Program-made: the position numbers and the translations under genes | Shown here: positions 52,226-61,073 of the stretch, piece after piece | Numbering within the stretch: the stretch's first letter is position 1 | Layout: the number at the start of each line of letters is the position of its first letter | Notes under the pieces: generated by a model | Told to the model about the DNA's origin: nothing | Databases searched by the model: none | Seen by the model: only the letters and a program-made list of their open reading frames with translations | Assembly (NCBI GenBank): GCA_030263805.2 | Contig: CP136010.1 | Location: forward strand, 4,541,001-4,605,000 | DNA length: 64,000 nucleotides | Direction: 5' to 3' | Source of the DNA: Pseudomonas sp. FeN3W | GTDB taxonomy: Bacteria; Pseudomonadota; Gammaproteobacteria; Pseudomonadales; Pseudomonadaceae

Positions 52226-52499
52226 GGTCAGTCTCCAGTTCGAATTACTCAACGAATAGCTACCGTCCCTGGCCGGGCAGTGTGCTGAATAGGGCACTAC
52301 CGATGTCGGGACATATTTTTGTGAGGCCAAACGGCGCTAAACGTTCAGTGAAAGTTGGCGGGCTAGAGCGGTTGTCATCGAGAGAACCGCCGTGAGCGGG
52401 TTTGCCAGAGGCAGGGGTGATCTGCGCGGACGAAGCGGGGTCGGTCGAGTGAGCAGGCGCCCAAGGCGGGCGCCAAGCGTGCAGGTTGCGCTTTACCGA

Positions 52500-52850
52500 T
52501 CAGGCCGGCGGCGTGGAAGACGCTTCAGCGTCGAGCATGCGCTTGAGGTGTTTGCGCGAGAGCTCGAGAAAGCGCGGGGTGGGTCCAACGTCCTCGTAGA
52601 TCGGATCGCCCTGTTCGTCAGTGGCGATGACCTGGGTGCCGCGCTCATAGGGCAGGCTGGTTTCGACGGCCTCGAGGGCCGCACCGACCAGCTCGCCGAG
52701 CAGCGCTTCGGTGCTGCGCTTGGGATACATCTCGGCGAGCGCCGCGAGCCGTGCCGCGCTCTCGACGTCCAGCGGAATGCTGTAGGTGGTCTGGCTCATA
52801 TGGCCCTTGGCGTCCCGTTCCCAATGGCTGACCAGCTCGGAAATTCTCAT
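52500..52850 (-). CDS. Conserved hypothetical protein (PA3688-like)
   Basis: The 116-residue protein has no known domain that I recognise. It starts MRISELVSHWERDAKGHMSQTTYSIPLDVE and has helical content after residue 30; the segment LDVESAARLAALAEMYPKRSTEALLGELVGAALEAVE resembles a small DNA-binding or dimerisation helix pair (compare MetJ/Arc-type regulators), with low certainty. It is transcribed away from ppc, beside which PAO1 PA3688 also lies. A hairpin GGCGCCC / GGGCGCC at 52456-52474 downstream could end transcription. Confidence 0.75.
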   Translation of the reverse strand: MRISELVSHWERDAKGHMSQTTYSIPLDVESAARLAALAEMYPKRSTEALLGELVGAALEAVETSLPYERGTQVIATDEQGDPIYEDVGPTPRFLELSRKHLKRMLDAEASSTPPA

Positions 52851-53074
52851 GATTACTCCTTTGCCCGCGCTTACGAGCGGTGATGACGTGTGCAATCGTG
52901 CTGTCCGCAACATGGTCGTCGGCGTTGACGCCTTGTCAGGGCCGGATGCGGTGGGCACTCTGGTTGGAGGTAATTTCAGCGTAGCCGTTCAGGATCGTTT
53001 TCTCCGCGGCGCGTCTGATAAGAAGCGGCGAGTCACTCATGTGAAGGCGGCAGCCCAGGAGGAGCAAGAAGGTC

Positions 53075-55714
53075 ATGGCGAAAATCATCGACGCGCGCTT
53101 GCGCGACAACGTACACCTGCTTGGCGAACTGCTCGGCAACACCATCCGTGCCCAGCACGGCGACCAGTTCTTCGACAAGATCGAACGCATCCGCAAGGGT
53201 GCCAAGGCGGCACGCAAAGGCTCGACCGAGGGTGCGCAACTGCTGTCCGAAACCCTGGACAGCCTGGACGAGAATGAACTGCTGCCAATGACCCGGGCGT
53301 TCAACCAGTTCCTCAATCTGGCCAATATCGCCGAGCAGTACCATCAGGTTCGTCGTCGTACGGCTGGCGAGCCGGCGCCCTTCGAAGCCAGCGTGTTCGC
53401 CGATCTGATCGAACGCCTCAAGGCGGCCGGGCACGACAATGAATTCATCGCGCGGCAGGTCAGTCGCCTGGAAATCGAACTGGTGCTGACGGCGCATCCC
53501 ACCGAGGTTTCACGGCGTACGCTGATCCAGAAGTACGACGCCATCGCCGAGCAGCTGGCTGCACGGGACCACACCGACCTCTCCGACGCCGAGCAGGCGA
53601 AGATCGAGCTGCAGCTGCAACGCCTGATCGCCGAGGTCTGGCACACCGAGGAAATCCGTCGCAACCGACCGACGCCGGTGGAAGAGGCGCGGTGGGGCTT
53701 CGCCGCCATCGAGAACTCGCTGTGGAAGGCCATACCCAACGTACTGCGCCAGACCGATGCGACGCTCAGGCGTACCACCGGGCTGCACCTGCCGCTGGAA
53801 GCCGCGCCGATCCGCTTCGCGTCCTGGATGGGTGGCGACCGCGATGGCAATCCGAACGTGACCGCGATGGTGTCCCGCGAAGTATTGCTGACCGCCCGCT
53901 GGGTGGCCGCCGATCTGTACCTGCGTGAGATCGAAGGGCTGATCACCGCGCTGTCGATGAGCGAAGCCAGCGAGGAACTGCTGCGTCTGACCGGTGATTC
54001 GGCCGAGCCGTACCGGGTCCTGCTCAAACCCCTGCGCCAACGGCTACGGGCGACCCGCGAGTGGGCGCGAGCCGCCATCGAGCATGGCCAACCAGCGCCG
54101 GCGGAAGTGCTGCAGGACTGCGCGGAACTGCGTCGGCCGCTGGAACTCTGCTACCGCTCGTTGCATGCCTGCGGGATGGGCATGATCGCCGATGGTGCGC
54201 TGCTCGACTGCCTGCGACGACTGGCCGTGTTCGGGCTGTTCCTGGTACGGCTGGACATCCGCCAGGATGCCGCACGGCATGCCGCGGCACTGGCGGAAAT
54301 CACCGATTACCTCGGGCTGGGCGACTACCAGCAGTGGAACGAGCAGCAGCGGCTGGACTGGCTGCAGCTCGAACTGGGCAATCGCCGACCGCTGCTGCCG
54401 GCGCATTATCATCCGTCGGCCGATACCGCCGAGGTGCTCGCCACCTGCGCGGTGATCGCCGAGGCGCCGGGGGCATCACTCGGCTCCTACGTCATTTCCA
54501 TGGCCCATGCGGCGTCCGATGTACTCGCCGTGCAGTTGCTGCTCAAGGAAGCCGGCCTGCAGCGACCGATGCGCGTGGTGCCGCTGTTCGAAACCCTGGA
54601 TGACCTGAACAACGCCGCGCCGATCATCGACCGCCTGCTCGCGTTGCCGGGGTATCGCCAGCGCCTGCATGGCCCGCAAGAGGTGATGATCGGCTATTCC
54701 GACTCGGCCAAGGACGCTGGTACCACCGCCGCCGCCTGGGCCCAGTACCGCGCTCAGGAACGGCTGGTGGACGTGTGCCGCGAACACGACGTCGAATTGT
54801 TGCTGTTCCACGGCCGCGGCGGCACCGTGGGGCGCGGCGGTGGCCCGGCGCACGCAGCGATCCTGTCGCAGCCGCCGGGTTCGGTAGTCGGGCGTTTCCG
54901 TACCACCGAACAGGGCGAAATGATTCGCTTCAAGTTCGGCCTGCCGGACATCGCCGAGCAGAACCTCAACCTGTACCTCGCTGCGGTACTCGAGGCGACG
55001 CTGTTGCCGCCACCGATGCCCGAAGCCGGCTGGCGTGAAAGCATGGATCGCCTGGCTGCCGAAGGGGTGGCGGCCTATCGTGGCGTGGTGCGCGAGCATC
55101 CGCTGTTCGTCGATTACTTCCGCCAGGCGACACCCGAGCTGGAGCTGGGCCGTTTGCCTTTGGGCAGTCGCCCCTCCAAGCGCCGCGAGGGCGGGGTGGA
55201 AAGCCTACGGGCGATTCCCTGGATTTTCGCCTGGACGCAAACGCGGTTGATGCTGCCGGCCTGGCTGGGGTGGGAGCGGGCACTGCAGAGCGCACTGGCG
55301 CGCGGGGAGGGCGAGCGGCTGGCCGAAATGCGCGCGCGTTGGCCATTCTTCACCACGCGCATCGATATGCTGGAAATGGTACTGGCCAAGGCCGACGCCG
55401 ATATCGCGCGGCGTTACGACGAACGCCTGGTGCAGCCGGAGCTGCTTTCGCTGGGTGGCGATTTGCGTGACCGATTGTCGCAGGTGGTCGACGCTGTGCT
55501 GAGCGTGACCGGCCAGGTCGATCTGCTCGATCACAGCCCGAAGACCCAGGAGGCATTCAGCCTGCGCAACACCTATCTCGATCCGTTGCACCTGCTGCAG
55601 ATCGAGCTGCTGGCTCGCTCAAGGCAGCAGCAGAACCCGGCAGACAGCCCACTCGAGCAGGCCCTGCTGGTCAGTGTGGCCGGTATCGCGGCGGGCTTGC
55701 GCAACACCGGCTGA
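53075..55714 (+). CDS. ppc: Phosphoenolpyruvate carboxylase
   Basis: PEP carboxylase fixes bicarbonate to make oxaloacetate, an anaplerotic step in the cytosol. The 879-residue protein has the catalytic His141 (LTAHPTEVSRR), GYSDSAKDAG, the glycine-rich FHGRGGTVGRGGGP and QGEMIRFKFG, and ends LRNTG, the invariant C terminus. It is flanked by the divergent hypothetical gene and by adk, the PA3688-PA3686 order of PAO1. Confidence 0.97.
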   Translation: MAKIIDARLRDNVHLLGELLGNTIRAQHGDQFFDKIERIRKGAKAARKGSTEGAQLLSETLDSLDENELLPMTRAFNQFLNLANIAEQYHQVRRRTAGEPAPFEASVFADLIERLKAAGHDNEFIARQVSRLEIELVLTAHPTEVSRRTLIQKYDAIAEQLAARDHTDLSDAEQAKIELQLQRLIAEVWHTEEIRRNRPTPVEEARWGFAAIENSLWKAIPNVLRQTDATLRRTTGLHLPLEAAPIRFASWMGGDRDGNPNVTAMVSREVLLTARWVAADLYLREIEGLITALSMSEASEELLRLTGDSAEPYRVLLKPLRQRLRATREWARAAIEHGQPAPAEVLQDCAELRRPLELCYRSLHACGMGMIADGALLDCLRRLAVFGLFLVRLDIRQDAARHAAALAEITDYLGLGDYQQWNEQQRLDWLQLELGNRRPLLPAHYHPSADTAEVLATCAVIAEAPGASLGSYVISMAHAASDVLAVQLLLKEAGLQRPMRVVPLFETLDDLNNAAPIIDRLLALPGYRQRLHGPQEVMIGYSDSAKDAGTTAAAWAQYRAQERLVDVCREHDVELLLFHGRGGTVGRGGGPAHAAILSQPPGSVVGRFRTTEQGEMIRFKFGLPDIAEQNLNLYLAAVLEATLLPPPMPEAGWRESMDRLAAEGVAAYRGVVREHPLFVDYFRQATPELELGRLPLGSRPSKRREGGVESLRAIPWIFAWTQTRLMLPAWLGWERALQSALARGEGERLAEMRARWPFFTTRIDMLEMVLAKADADIARRYDERLVQPELLSLGGDLRDRLSQVVDAVLSVTGQVDLLDHSPKTQEAFSLRNTYLDPLHLLQIELLARSRQQQNPADSPLEQALLVSVAGIAAGLRNTG

Positions 55715-55959
55715 GGTGGCGGCTCCCGGCGCTAAACGGCTGCGTGATGCGTAGTCGTTGAGCGCAACTCGTGTCTAATCGTGACGTTTATGCGGGTCGA
55801 TACACGCTTTCGGGACGGCTTGTGCCGTCTCGGTGCGCTGTGTATCGTGTTCAACCTTTTGTCGCATAGCGGCAAACCAGAATTTTTGATTCGTCAGCGA
55901 TGAGCCGCTCCGGCCGGCTGGCAGAATCGTCCCCCTTCTAAGAAACTCGAGGACTCATC

Positions 55960-56607
55960 ATGCGTGTGATTCTGCTGGGAGCGCCCGGTGCCGGAAAAGG
56001 TACCCAGGCTGGCTTCATTACCAAAAAGTTCGGTATTCCGCAGATCTCCACGGGCGACATGCTGCGTGCCGCAGTCAAGGCGGGCACCGAGCTGGGCCTC
56101 AAGGCCAAGAGCGTGATGGATGCCGGCGGCCTGGTTTCCGATGACCTGATCATCAACCTGGTCAAGGAGCGCATCGCCCAGCCCGATTGCGCCAATGGCT
56201 TCCTGTTCGACGGTTTCCCGCGCACCATTCCGCAGGCCGAAGCTTTGAAGGACGCTGGCGTGCGCATCGACAACGTCATCGAGATCGCCGTGGACGACGA
56301 AGAAATCGTCGGCCGCATCGCGGGTCGTCGTGTGCACCCGGCTTCCGGTCGCGTCTACCACACCGAGCACAACCCGCCGAAGGTTGCTGGCAAGGACGAC
56401 GAAACCGGCGATGAGCTGATCCAGCGCGAAGACGACAAGGAAGAGACCGTGCGTCATCGCCTGTCCGTCTACCATGCGCAGACCAAGCCGCTGGTGGACT
56501 TCTACCAGAGCCTGGCGGCTGCGGAAGGCACGCCGAAGTACAGCCGCATCGAGGGTGTCGGTTCGGTGGACGAAATCACTGCCAAGGTGTTCGCTGCGCT
56601 GAGCTGA
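55960..56607 (+). CDS. adk: Adenylate kinase
   Basis: The 215-residue enzyme interconverts ATP, AMP and ADP. The P-loop GAPGAGKGTQ is at 7-16, the AMP site FLFDGFPRT near 80, and the long LID domain (about 120-160) lacks cysteines, so it is the non-zinc type. It follows ppc, with 245 bp between that holds no other gene, and ends at a terminator. Confidence 0.97.
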   Translation: MRVILLGAPGAGKGTQAGFITKKFGIPQISTGDMLRAAVKAGTELGLKAKSVMDAGGLVSDDLIINLVKERIAQPDCANGFLFDGFPRTIPQAEALKDAGVRIDNVIEIAVDDEEIVGRIAGRRVHPASGRVYHTEHNPPKVAGKDDETGDELIQREDDKEETVRHRLSVYHAQTKPLVDFYQSLAAAEGTPKYSRIEGVGSVDEITAKVFAALS

Positions 56608-56633
56608 TCGAAGCTGCCTGGCGCGAGCGATAG

Positions 56634-56666
56634 AAATGCCCGTATCGAAGGATACGGGCATTTTTT
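56634..56666 (+). terminator. Terminator after adk
   Basis: Arms AAATGCCCGTATC and GATACGGGCATTT around GAAG, then a run of T. Confidence 0.9.
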
Positions 56667-56750
56667 TGCCCAGAGGTCAGGACGAGCGCGAAAGAACCCG
56701 CTCCGCGAATACGTTAGAATCGGCGCCTTTTTACCTACCGGACCGACCCG

Positions 56751-57428
56751 ATGACCACTCTGCTGGCCCTGGATACCGCCACCGAAGCCTGCTCAGTCGC
56801 GCTGCTGCACGACGGCAGGGTGCTGAGTCACTACGAGGTGATTCCGCGCCTGCATGCCCAGCGGCTGCTGCCGATGGTGCAGACGCTGCTCGGCGAGGCT
56901 GGAGTCGCGCTGTCCGCGCTGGATGCCATCGCTTTCGGGCGGGGGCCGGGTGCCTTCACCGGCGTGCGGATCGCCATCGGCGTGGTACAGGGCCTGGCGT
57001 TCGCATTGCAACGCCCGGTGTTGCCGGTTTCGACGTTGGCGACCATCGCCCAGAGGGCCTGGCGTGAGCACGGTGCAGCGCAGGTCGCGGCGGCCATCGA
57101 TGCGCGCATGGACGAGGTCTACTGGGGCTGTTATCGCGAACAGGCGGGGGAGATGCAGCTGGTCGGCAGCGAGGCTGTGCTGCCACCCGAGCAGGCTGTG
57201 CTGCCGCGGGCTGCGGGTGACGACTGGTTTGGCGCTGGCACCGGCTGGGGCTATGCCGAGCGGATACCCGTCGCCGTACGTGCGCACGACGCGGGTATGC
57301 TGCCGCACGCCGAAGATCTGCTGAATCTGGCGAGTTTCGCCTGGCGCCGAGGCGAGGCGCTGGAGGCCGATCAGGCCCAGCCGGTCTACCTGCGCGACAA
57401 TGTCGCGACGCCCAAAGGGATCAAATGA
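56751..57428 (+). CDS. tsaB: tRNA threonylcarbamoyladenosine synthesis protein TsaB (YeaZ)
   Basis: TsaB is the scaffold partner of TsaD and TsaE in making t6A37 of tRNAs reading ANN codons. The 225-residue protein starts LLALDTATEACSVALL, with GRGPGAFTGVRIAIGVVQGLA in the family position. A P-loop is not expected. PAO1 has the same adk-tsaB order (PA3686-PA3685). Confidence 0.94.
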   Translation: MTTLLALDTATEACSVALLHDGRVLSHYEVIPRLHAQRLLPMVQTLLGEAGVALSALDAIAFGRGPGAFTGVRIAIGVVQGLAFALQRPVLPVSTLATIAQRAWREHGAAQVAAAIDARMDEVYWGCYREQAGEMQLVGSEAVLPPEQAVLPRAAGDDWFGAGTGWGYAERIPVAVRAHDAGMLPHAEDLLNLASFAWRRGEALEADQAQPVYLRDNVATPKGIK

Positions 57429-57489
57429 CGAGGAACGTTGCCAAAGTCCTGGCTGCCCGTTAGAGTCGCCGGGCCTCTGATCGAGTCCA

Positions 57490-57837
57490 ATGATGCGCAT
57501 CGAAAGCTCCTTTCCCGTTCCCTATTCAACGGATCGTTCTGCCCGTACCGGCAGGGCGACGGATAGCTATGGGGAAACGCAGCGGGCCGCGCAGGCGCAG
57601 CGCGGGGTCGACAGCCGCTCCGGTCAGGATTACCAACCCCAGGCCGATCGTCCGCAGCAGCGGGTCAATTCCAGCGCTTTGGTCGAGCGCTACTCCGCAT
57701 TCCGCTATGACGAGCCGCAGCCCGAGCGTCCGCTGACCAGCCGCGTGGCCCAGGCGCTGGCCAGCTACGCCAGCACCGCCAGCATGAGCGTCGAGTTCGA
57801 CGGCGCAGAGGTGCTCGGGCTCGACCTCTACGCCTAA
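57490..57837 (+). CDS. Conserved hypothetical protein (PA3684-like)
   Basis: The 115-residue protein is rich in Gln, Arg and Ser in its first 60 residues and probably disordered there; the last 40 residues are more ordered (ALVERYSAFRYDEPQ, PLTSRVAQALASYASTASMSVEFDGAEVLGLDLYA). No known domain is recognised. Two ATGs lie in frame at 57490 and 57493. It sits between tsaB and the DUF72 gene, where PAO1 has a similar small gene. Confidence 0.72.
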   Translation: MMRIESSFPVPYSTDRSARTGRATDSYGETQRAAQAQRGVDSRSGQDYQPQADRPQQRVNSSALVERYSAFRYDEPQPERPLTSRVAQALASYASTASMSVEFDGAEVLGLDLYA

Positions 57838-57848
57838 GGCGGTTCGAT

Positions 57849-58709
57849 CTGCCAGAGCTTCCCTATTACCTCGGTTGCCCCTCCTGGAACGAGAGTGCCT
57901 GGCTCGGCTCGTTGTACCCGACGGCTACGCCAGCTTCCGATTTCCTCGCCGGCTACTGTTCCACCTTCAATACGGTCGAAGGCAATACCACGCTCTATGC
58001 CTGGCCATCGGAGCAGAAGGTCCAGCGCTGGGCCGGCGAGATGCCCGACGGCTTCCGGTTCTGTGCCAAATTTCCCCGCGATATCAGTCAGGCTGGCGAT
58101 CTGCCGGCGGCTCTGGAGCAGGCGCATGCTTTCCAGCGGCTGTTGCTGCCGTTGGGGCGAAGGGTGACGCCGTTCTGGCTGCAGCTGCCTGCCAGCGTTG
58201 GGCCGTCAAGGCTGGGCGAGCTGGCGGCGTTCATCGATGGCTTCGCCGCAGCGCTGGCGATCGAGGTGCGGCATCCCGCGTTCTTCGACAGAGGGGAGGG
58301 CGAGCGTGCCCTGAACCGGTTGCTGCGTGATCGCGGCATCGAACGCATCTGCCTCGATAGCCGCGCGCTGTTCAGCTGCCAGTCTCGCGACCCCGCCGTG
58401 TTGCACGCGCAGAGCAAGAAGCCGCGTCTGCCGGTGCGCCCGGTGGCATTCAGCGATTCGCCGCAGGTGCGCTTCGTCGGTCACCCCGAGCTGGAGGCGA
58501 ACGATGCGTTCATGGCGCCCTGGCTGGACAAGGTGGCTGGCTGGATCGAGGCGGGCAAGGCGCCGCACGTCTATCTGCATACCCCCGATAATCACTGCGC
58601 GCCGCAACTGGCGATGCGTTTTCACGGCTTGCTGAGCGAGCGCTTGCCCGGCCTGCCTGCCTTGCCTGCAATGCACCCTGTGCCGCAGATGTCCTTGCTG
58701 ACCGATTGA
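57849..58709 (+). CDS. DUF72 family TIM-barrel protein, probable CTG start
   Basis: The 286-residue product has the DUF72 pattern: LPYYLGCPSWNE at the start, FLAGYCSTFNTVEGNTTLYAWP, GFRFCAKFPRDIS, ALAIEVRHPAFF, VRFVGHPELEAND and APHVYLHTPDN. No ATG, GTG or TTG lies in frame before the first beta strand; the first is a TTG at 57912, which would remove LPYYLGCPSW. The CTG at 57849 is 9 bases after AAGG and gives the expected start. It begins 11 bases after the preceding stop. The function of DUF72 is unknown. Confidence 0.85.
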   Translation: MPELPYYLGCPSWNESAWLGSLYPTATPASDFLAGYCSTFNTVEGNTTLYAWPSEQKVQRWAGEMPDGFRFCAKFPRDISQAGDLPAALEQAHAFQRLLLPLGRRVTPFWLQLPASVGPSRLGELAAFIDGFAAALAIEVRHPAFFDRGEGERALNRLLRDRGIERICLDSRALFSCQSRDPAVLHAQSKKPRLPVRPVAFSDSPQVRFVGHPELEANDAFMAPWLDKVAGWIEAGKAPHVYLHTPDNHCAPQLAMRFHGLLSERLPGLPALPAMHPVPQMSLLTD

Positions 58710-58777
58710 AGGAGCGGTTTCGACCAGTTTTGTAAACATCCCGCTCAACTTCGCGGGCTGGCTGTTGCCCATAAGGA

Positions 58778-59470
58778 ATGACCTTTGGCCGCTTCTTCCT
58801 TCTCCTGTTGCTGCTGCTTGCCGGCTTCGCCCTGGCGGTGCGGCAGGAGCTGATCGACATTCCGCCGCGCTGGAATCCCTGGGCGCCGCTGGACATCCGT
58901 GAGCCGCCGAACCTGTTGACGCCGCTCAAGCTACGGCGCTTGCAGCAGGACCGAACGCTCTGCGAACAGGCACTCGCCACCGCACCGCTGCGCTATGCAG
59001 CCGTGCCGGACAGCACGCCGGAGCCAGGTTGTCCGGTCGAGAACAGCGTTCGGGTGCAGGGCTCGGACGTACGTTTCAACGGGCCTTTTCTCGCCACCTG
59101 TCCGCTGGCAGCGGCTTATGCGATGTTCGAGTTGCACGGGCTTCAGCCGGCGGCCCAGGCAGTATTCGAGCAGCCGGTGGTGCGCATCGACCACTTCGGC
59201 AGCTTTGCCTGTCGCAACATCGCCCGCAGTAACCGCCGCAGCCAGCACGCCAGCGCCAATGCTCTGGATATGGCGGGCTTTCGCCTTGCGGATGGTACCC
59301 GCATCACCGTGGCGCGGGACTGGCAGGGCGACGGCGACAAGGCGCGTTTCCTGCGTCTGGTTCGCGATGCCGCCTGCGATGCGTTCAACGTGACGCTCGG
59401 GCCGGAGTACAACGCGGCCCACCACGACCACTTTCACGTCGACATGGGTGGCTTCGGCATGTGCCGCTGA
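58778..59470 (+). CDS. Extensin-like C-terminal domain protein
   Basis: The 230-residue protein has an N-terminal signal or anchor (about 3-21, FGRFFLLLLLLLAGFALAV) and an extensin-like domain (about 55-228) with CP...GPFLATCPLAAAYAMFE, HASANALDMAGFRLADG and HHDHFHVDMGG. The His-rich end resembles the zinc site of D,D-carboxypeptidase-like folds (LAS family), so a periplasmic cell-wall hydrolase is possible. The ATG at 58778 directly abuts AAGGA, so the true start is not certain. It corresponds to the PA3682-like position. Confidence 0.83.
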   Translation: MTFGRFFLLLLLLLAGFALAVRQELIDIPPRWNPWAPLDIREPPNLLTPLKLRRLQQDRTLCEQALATAPLRYAAVPDSTPEPGCPVENSVRVQGSDVRFNGPFLATCPLAAAYAMFELHGLQPAAQAVFEQPVVRIDHFGSFACRNIARSNRRSQHASANALDMAGFRLADGTRITVARDWQGDGDKARFLRLVRDAACDAFNVTLGPEYNAAHHDHFHVDMGGFGMCR

Positions 59471-59535
59471 ACGCTCGCGCGCAGCCTGGAATGCTCTGGC
59501 ACAATGCGCGGCTTTCCATCACCGCTGGATGCCCC

Positions 59536-60312
59536 ATGTCCGCACGCAACCCTTTGGTTCGAGTCGAACCGCTGACTCCTCAGTTCGCCGCTGCGGCCCA
59601 CCAATGGGCGCAGCGTCTCGACTTGCCGGAAATTCAGGACGCGGCCGAATTCGCTTTGCAGATTGGCGCGGACGGCTTGCAGCTGCAGTTGCTCGAGGCG
59701 CAGGCACCGGGGCCGGTACGGGTGGATTTCGTCGAGGGGGCCGCAGCGCACCGGCGTCAGTTCGGTGGTGGCAGTGGGCAGATGATCGCCAAGGCCGTGG
59801 GCATCCAGCCCGGTATCCGGCCACGGGTGCTGGATGCTACAGCGGGGCTCGGGCGCGATGCCTTTGTGCTGGCCACGCTGGGCTGTGAAGTGAGCTTGAT
59901 CGAACGCCAGCCGCTGATTGCCGCGCTGCTGGAGGATGGTCTGAGTCGCGCGTCAGGCGACGCCGAGGTGGGCGCTATCGCCGCGCGGATGACTTTGCTC
60001 AAGGGCAATGCCATCGAGTTGATGAGGCAGTGGCAGGGCGAGGCGCCGCAGGTCATCTACCTCGACCCGATGTTTCCCCATCGCGACAAGAGTGCGCTGG
60101 TGAAGAAGGAGATGCGCCTGTTCCGGCCCTTCGTCGGCGACGATATGGACGCACCGGCACTGCTGGCCGCGGCGCTGGAGCTGGCCAGCCATCGGGTGGT
60201 GGTCAAACGCCCGCGCAAGGCGCCGGCAATCGAGGGAAGCAAGCCCGGCTACAGCCTGGAAGGCAAATCCAGCCGCTATGACATCTATCCAAAGAAGAAG
60301 CTGCAGGGCTGA
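59536..60312 (+). CDS. rsmJ: 16S rRNA (guanine1516-N2)-methyltransferase RsmJ
   Basis: The 258-residue protein matches RsmJ/YhiQ: DFVEGAAAHRRQFGGGSGQMIAKAVG, the SAM motif LDATAGLGRDAFVLATLGCEV, the catalytic-type motif YLDPMFPHRDKSALVKKEMR and VVVKRPRKAPAI. It methylates G1516 of 16S rRNA. The ATG at 59536 (MSARNPLVRVEPL) was preferred over an earlier in-frame codon that would extend into a non-conserved region. It is PA3680 in PAO1. Confidence 0.94.
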   Translation: MSARNPLVRVEPLTPQFAAAAHQWAQRLDLPEIQDAAEFALQIGADGLQLQLLEAQAPGPVRVDFVEGAAAHRRQFGGGSGQMIAKAVGIQPGIRPRVLDATAGLGRDAFVLATLGCEVSLIERQPLIAALLEDGLSRASGDAEVGAIAARMTLLKGNAIELMRQWQGEAPQVIYLDPMFPHRDKSALVKKEMRLFRPFVGDDMDAPALLAAALELASHRVVVKRPRKAPAIEGSKPGYSLEGKSSRYDIYPKKKLQG

Positions 60313-60344
60313 TTCACCGGTCCGCAGCCTCTCGCTTGCTCACG

Positions 60345-60980
60345 TCAGCGGCGATAGGCGCGCAGAAATACGCTCACCGCATCCCGTACGTGCAGGTTGC
60401 CTTCCTCATCGGTTGGCGCCTCGGAATAGCCGACCAGCAAGCGGAAGTGCTGGGCACCCTTGATCAGCGAGCAGAAATGCTCGGCGGCCCGCAGTGGATC
60501 GTCGATCTCCAGCAAGCCCAGCGCGTTGGTCCTGCTGAACAGCTGTTGCAGATCGCACAGCAGTTGCTGCGGGCCGGCATCGAAGAACATCTTCACCAGT
60601 CCCGGATTCTGCGTCGCCATCGCCACCATCACCCGATGCAGGCCGATGGACTCGGGGCTGTTGACCAGCTGATTGAAGGCGCCGCCGATCGCCAGCAGCA
60701 CCTTCTCGATGTCGCAATCCGCCGCCACCTGAAACAGCCGCCTCGGCAGGCGCGTTTCGCAGGTGGTCTTCACGGCGGCGCTGAATAGCGCCTCCTTGTC
60801 CTTGAAGTGACTATACAGCGTGAGCTTGGAAACGCCGGCTTCGGCGGCGATGGCCTCCATGCTGCTGCCTTCGTAGCCGTTGCCGAGGAACAGCACCTGC
60901 GCGGCAGTGAGGATCGCCTCGCGCTTGGCTGGGTCCTTCGGACGACCGGGGCCAGGCGATACGGAATGGTTTTCTGTCAT
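60345..60980 (-). CDS. TetR family transcriptional regulator
   Basis: The 211-residue protein has an N-terminal TetR helix-turn-helix (about 18-60: AKREAILTAAQVLFLGNGYEGSSMEAIAAEAGVSKLTLYSHFKDKEALF). The C-terminal ligand domain has TetR_C_33-type features. It is convergent with rsmJ and divergent from the RND pair, so it is probably their repressor. A TATAC-N6-GTATA inverted repeat lies in the 93-bp divergent region. PAO1 PA3679 holds a TetR gene at the same place. Confidence 0.92.
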   Translation of the reverse strand: MTENHSVSPGPGRPKDPAKREAILTAAQVLFLGNGYEGSSMEAIAAEAGVSKLTLYSHFKDKEALFSAAVKTTCETRLPRRLFQVAADCDIEKVLLAIGGAFNQLVNSPESIGLHRVMVAMATQNPGLVKMFFDAGPQQLLCDLQQLFSRTNALGLLEIDDPLRAAEHFCSLIKGAQHFRLLVGYSEAPTDEEGNLHVRDAVSVFLRAYRR

Positions 60981-61020
60981 GGGCGTTTTAATAGTGGACT
61001 GGCTGGTACGGTATTTTTAC

Positions 61021-61036
61021 TATACCCGGCAGTATA
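61021..61036. promoter_or_regulatory. Possible TetR operator in the divergent RND promoter
   Basis: An inverted repeat TATAC-CCGGCA-GTATA lies 38 bases before the MFP start and 41 after the TetR start. A TATAAG at 61033-61038 overlaps it and could be the -10 of the efflux genes. Binding is not shown. Confidence 0.5.
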
Positions 61037-61073
61037 AGTATTCCAATCCGCTTCGCGACAGAGAGACTTCATC

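Noticed and set aside
52226..52499. Hidden small gene between the DUF4398 gene and the PA3688-like gene
   Set aside because: The stretch has open frames but none with a ribosome site or recognisable product; it holds only a GC-rich hairpin at 52456-52474.
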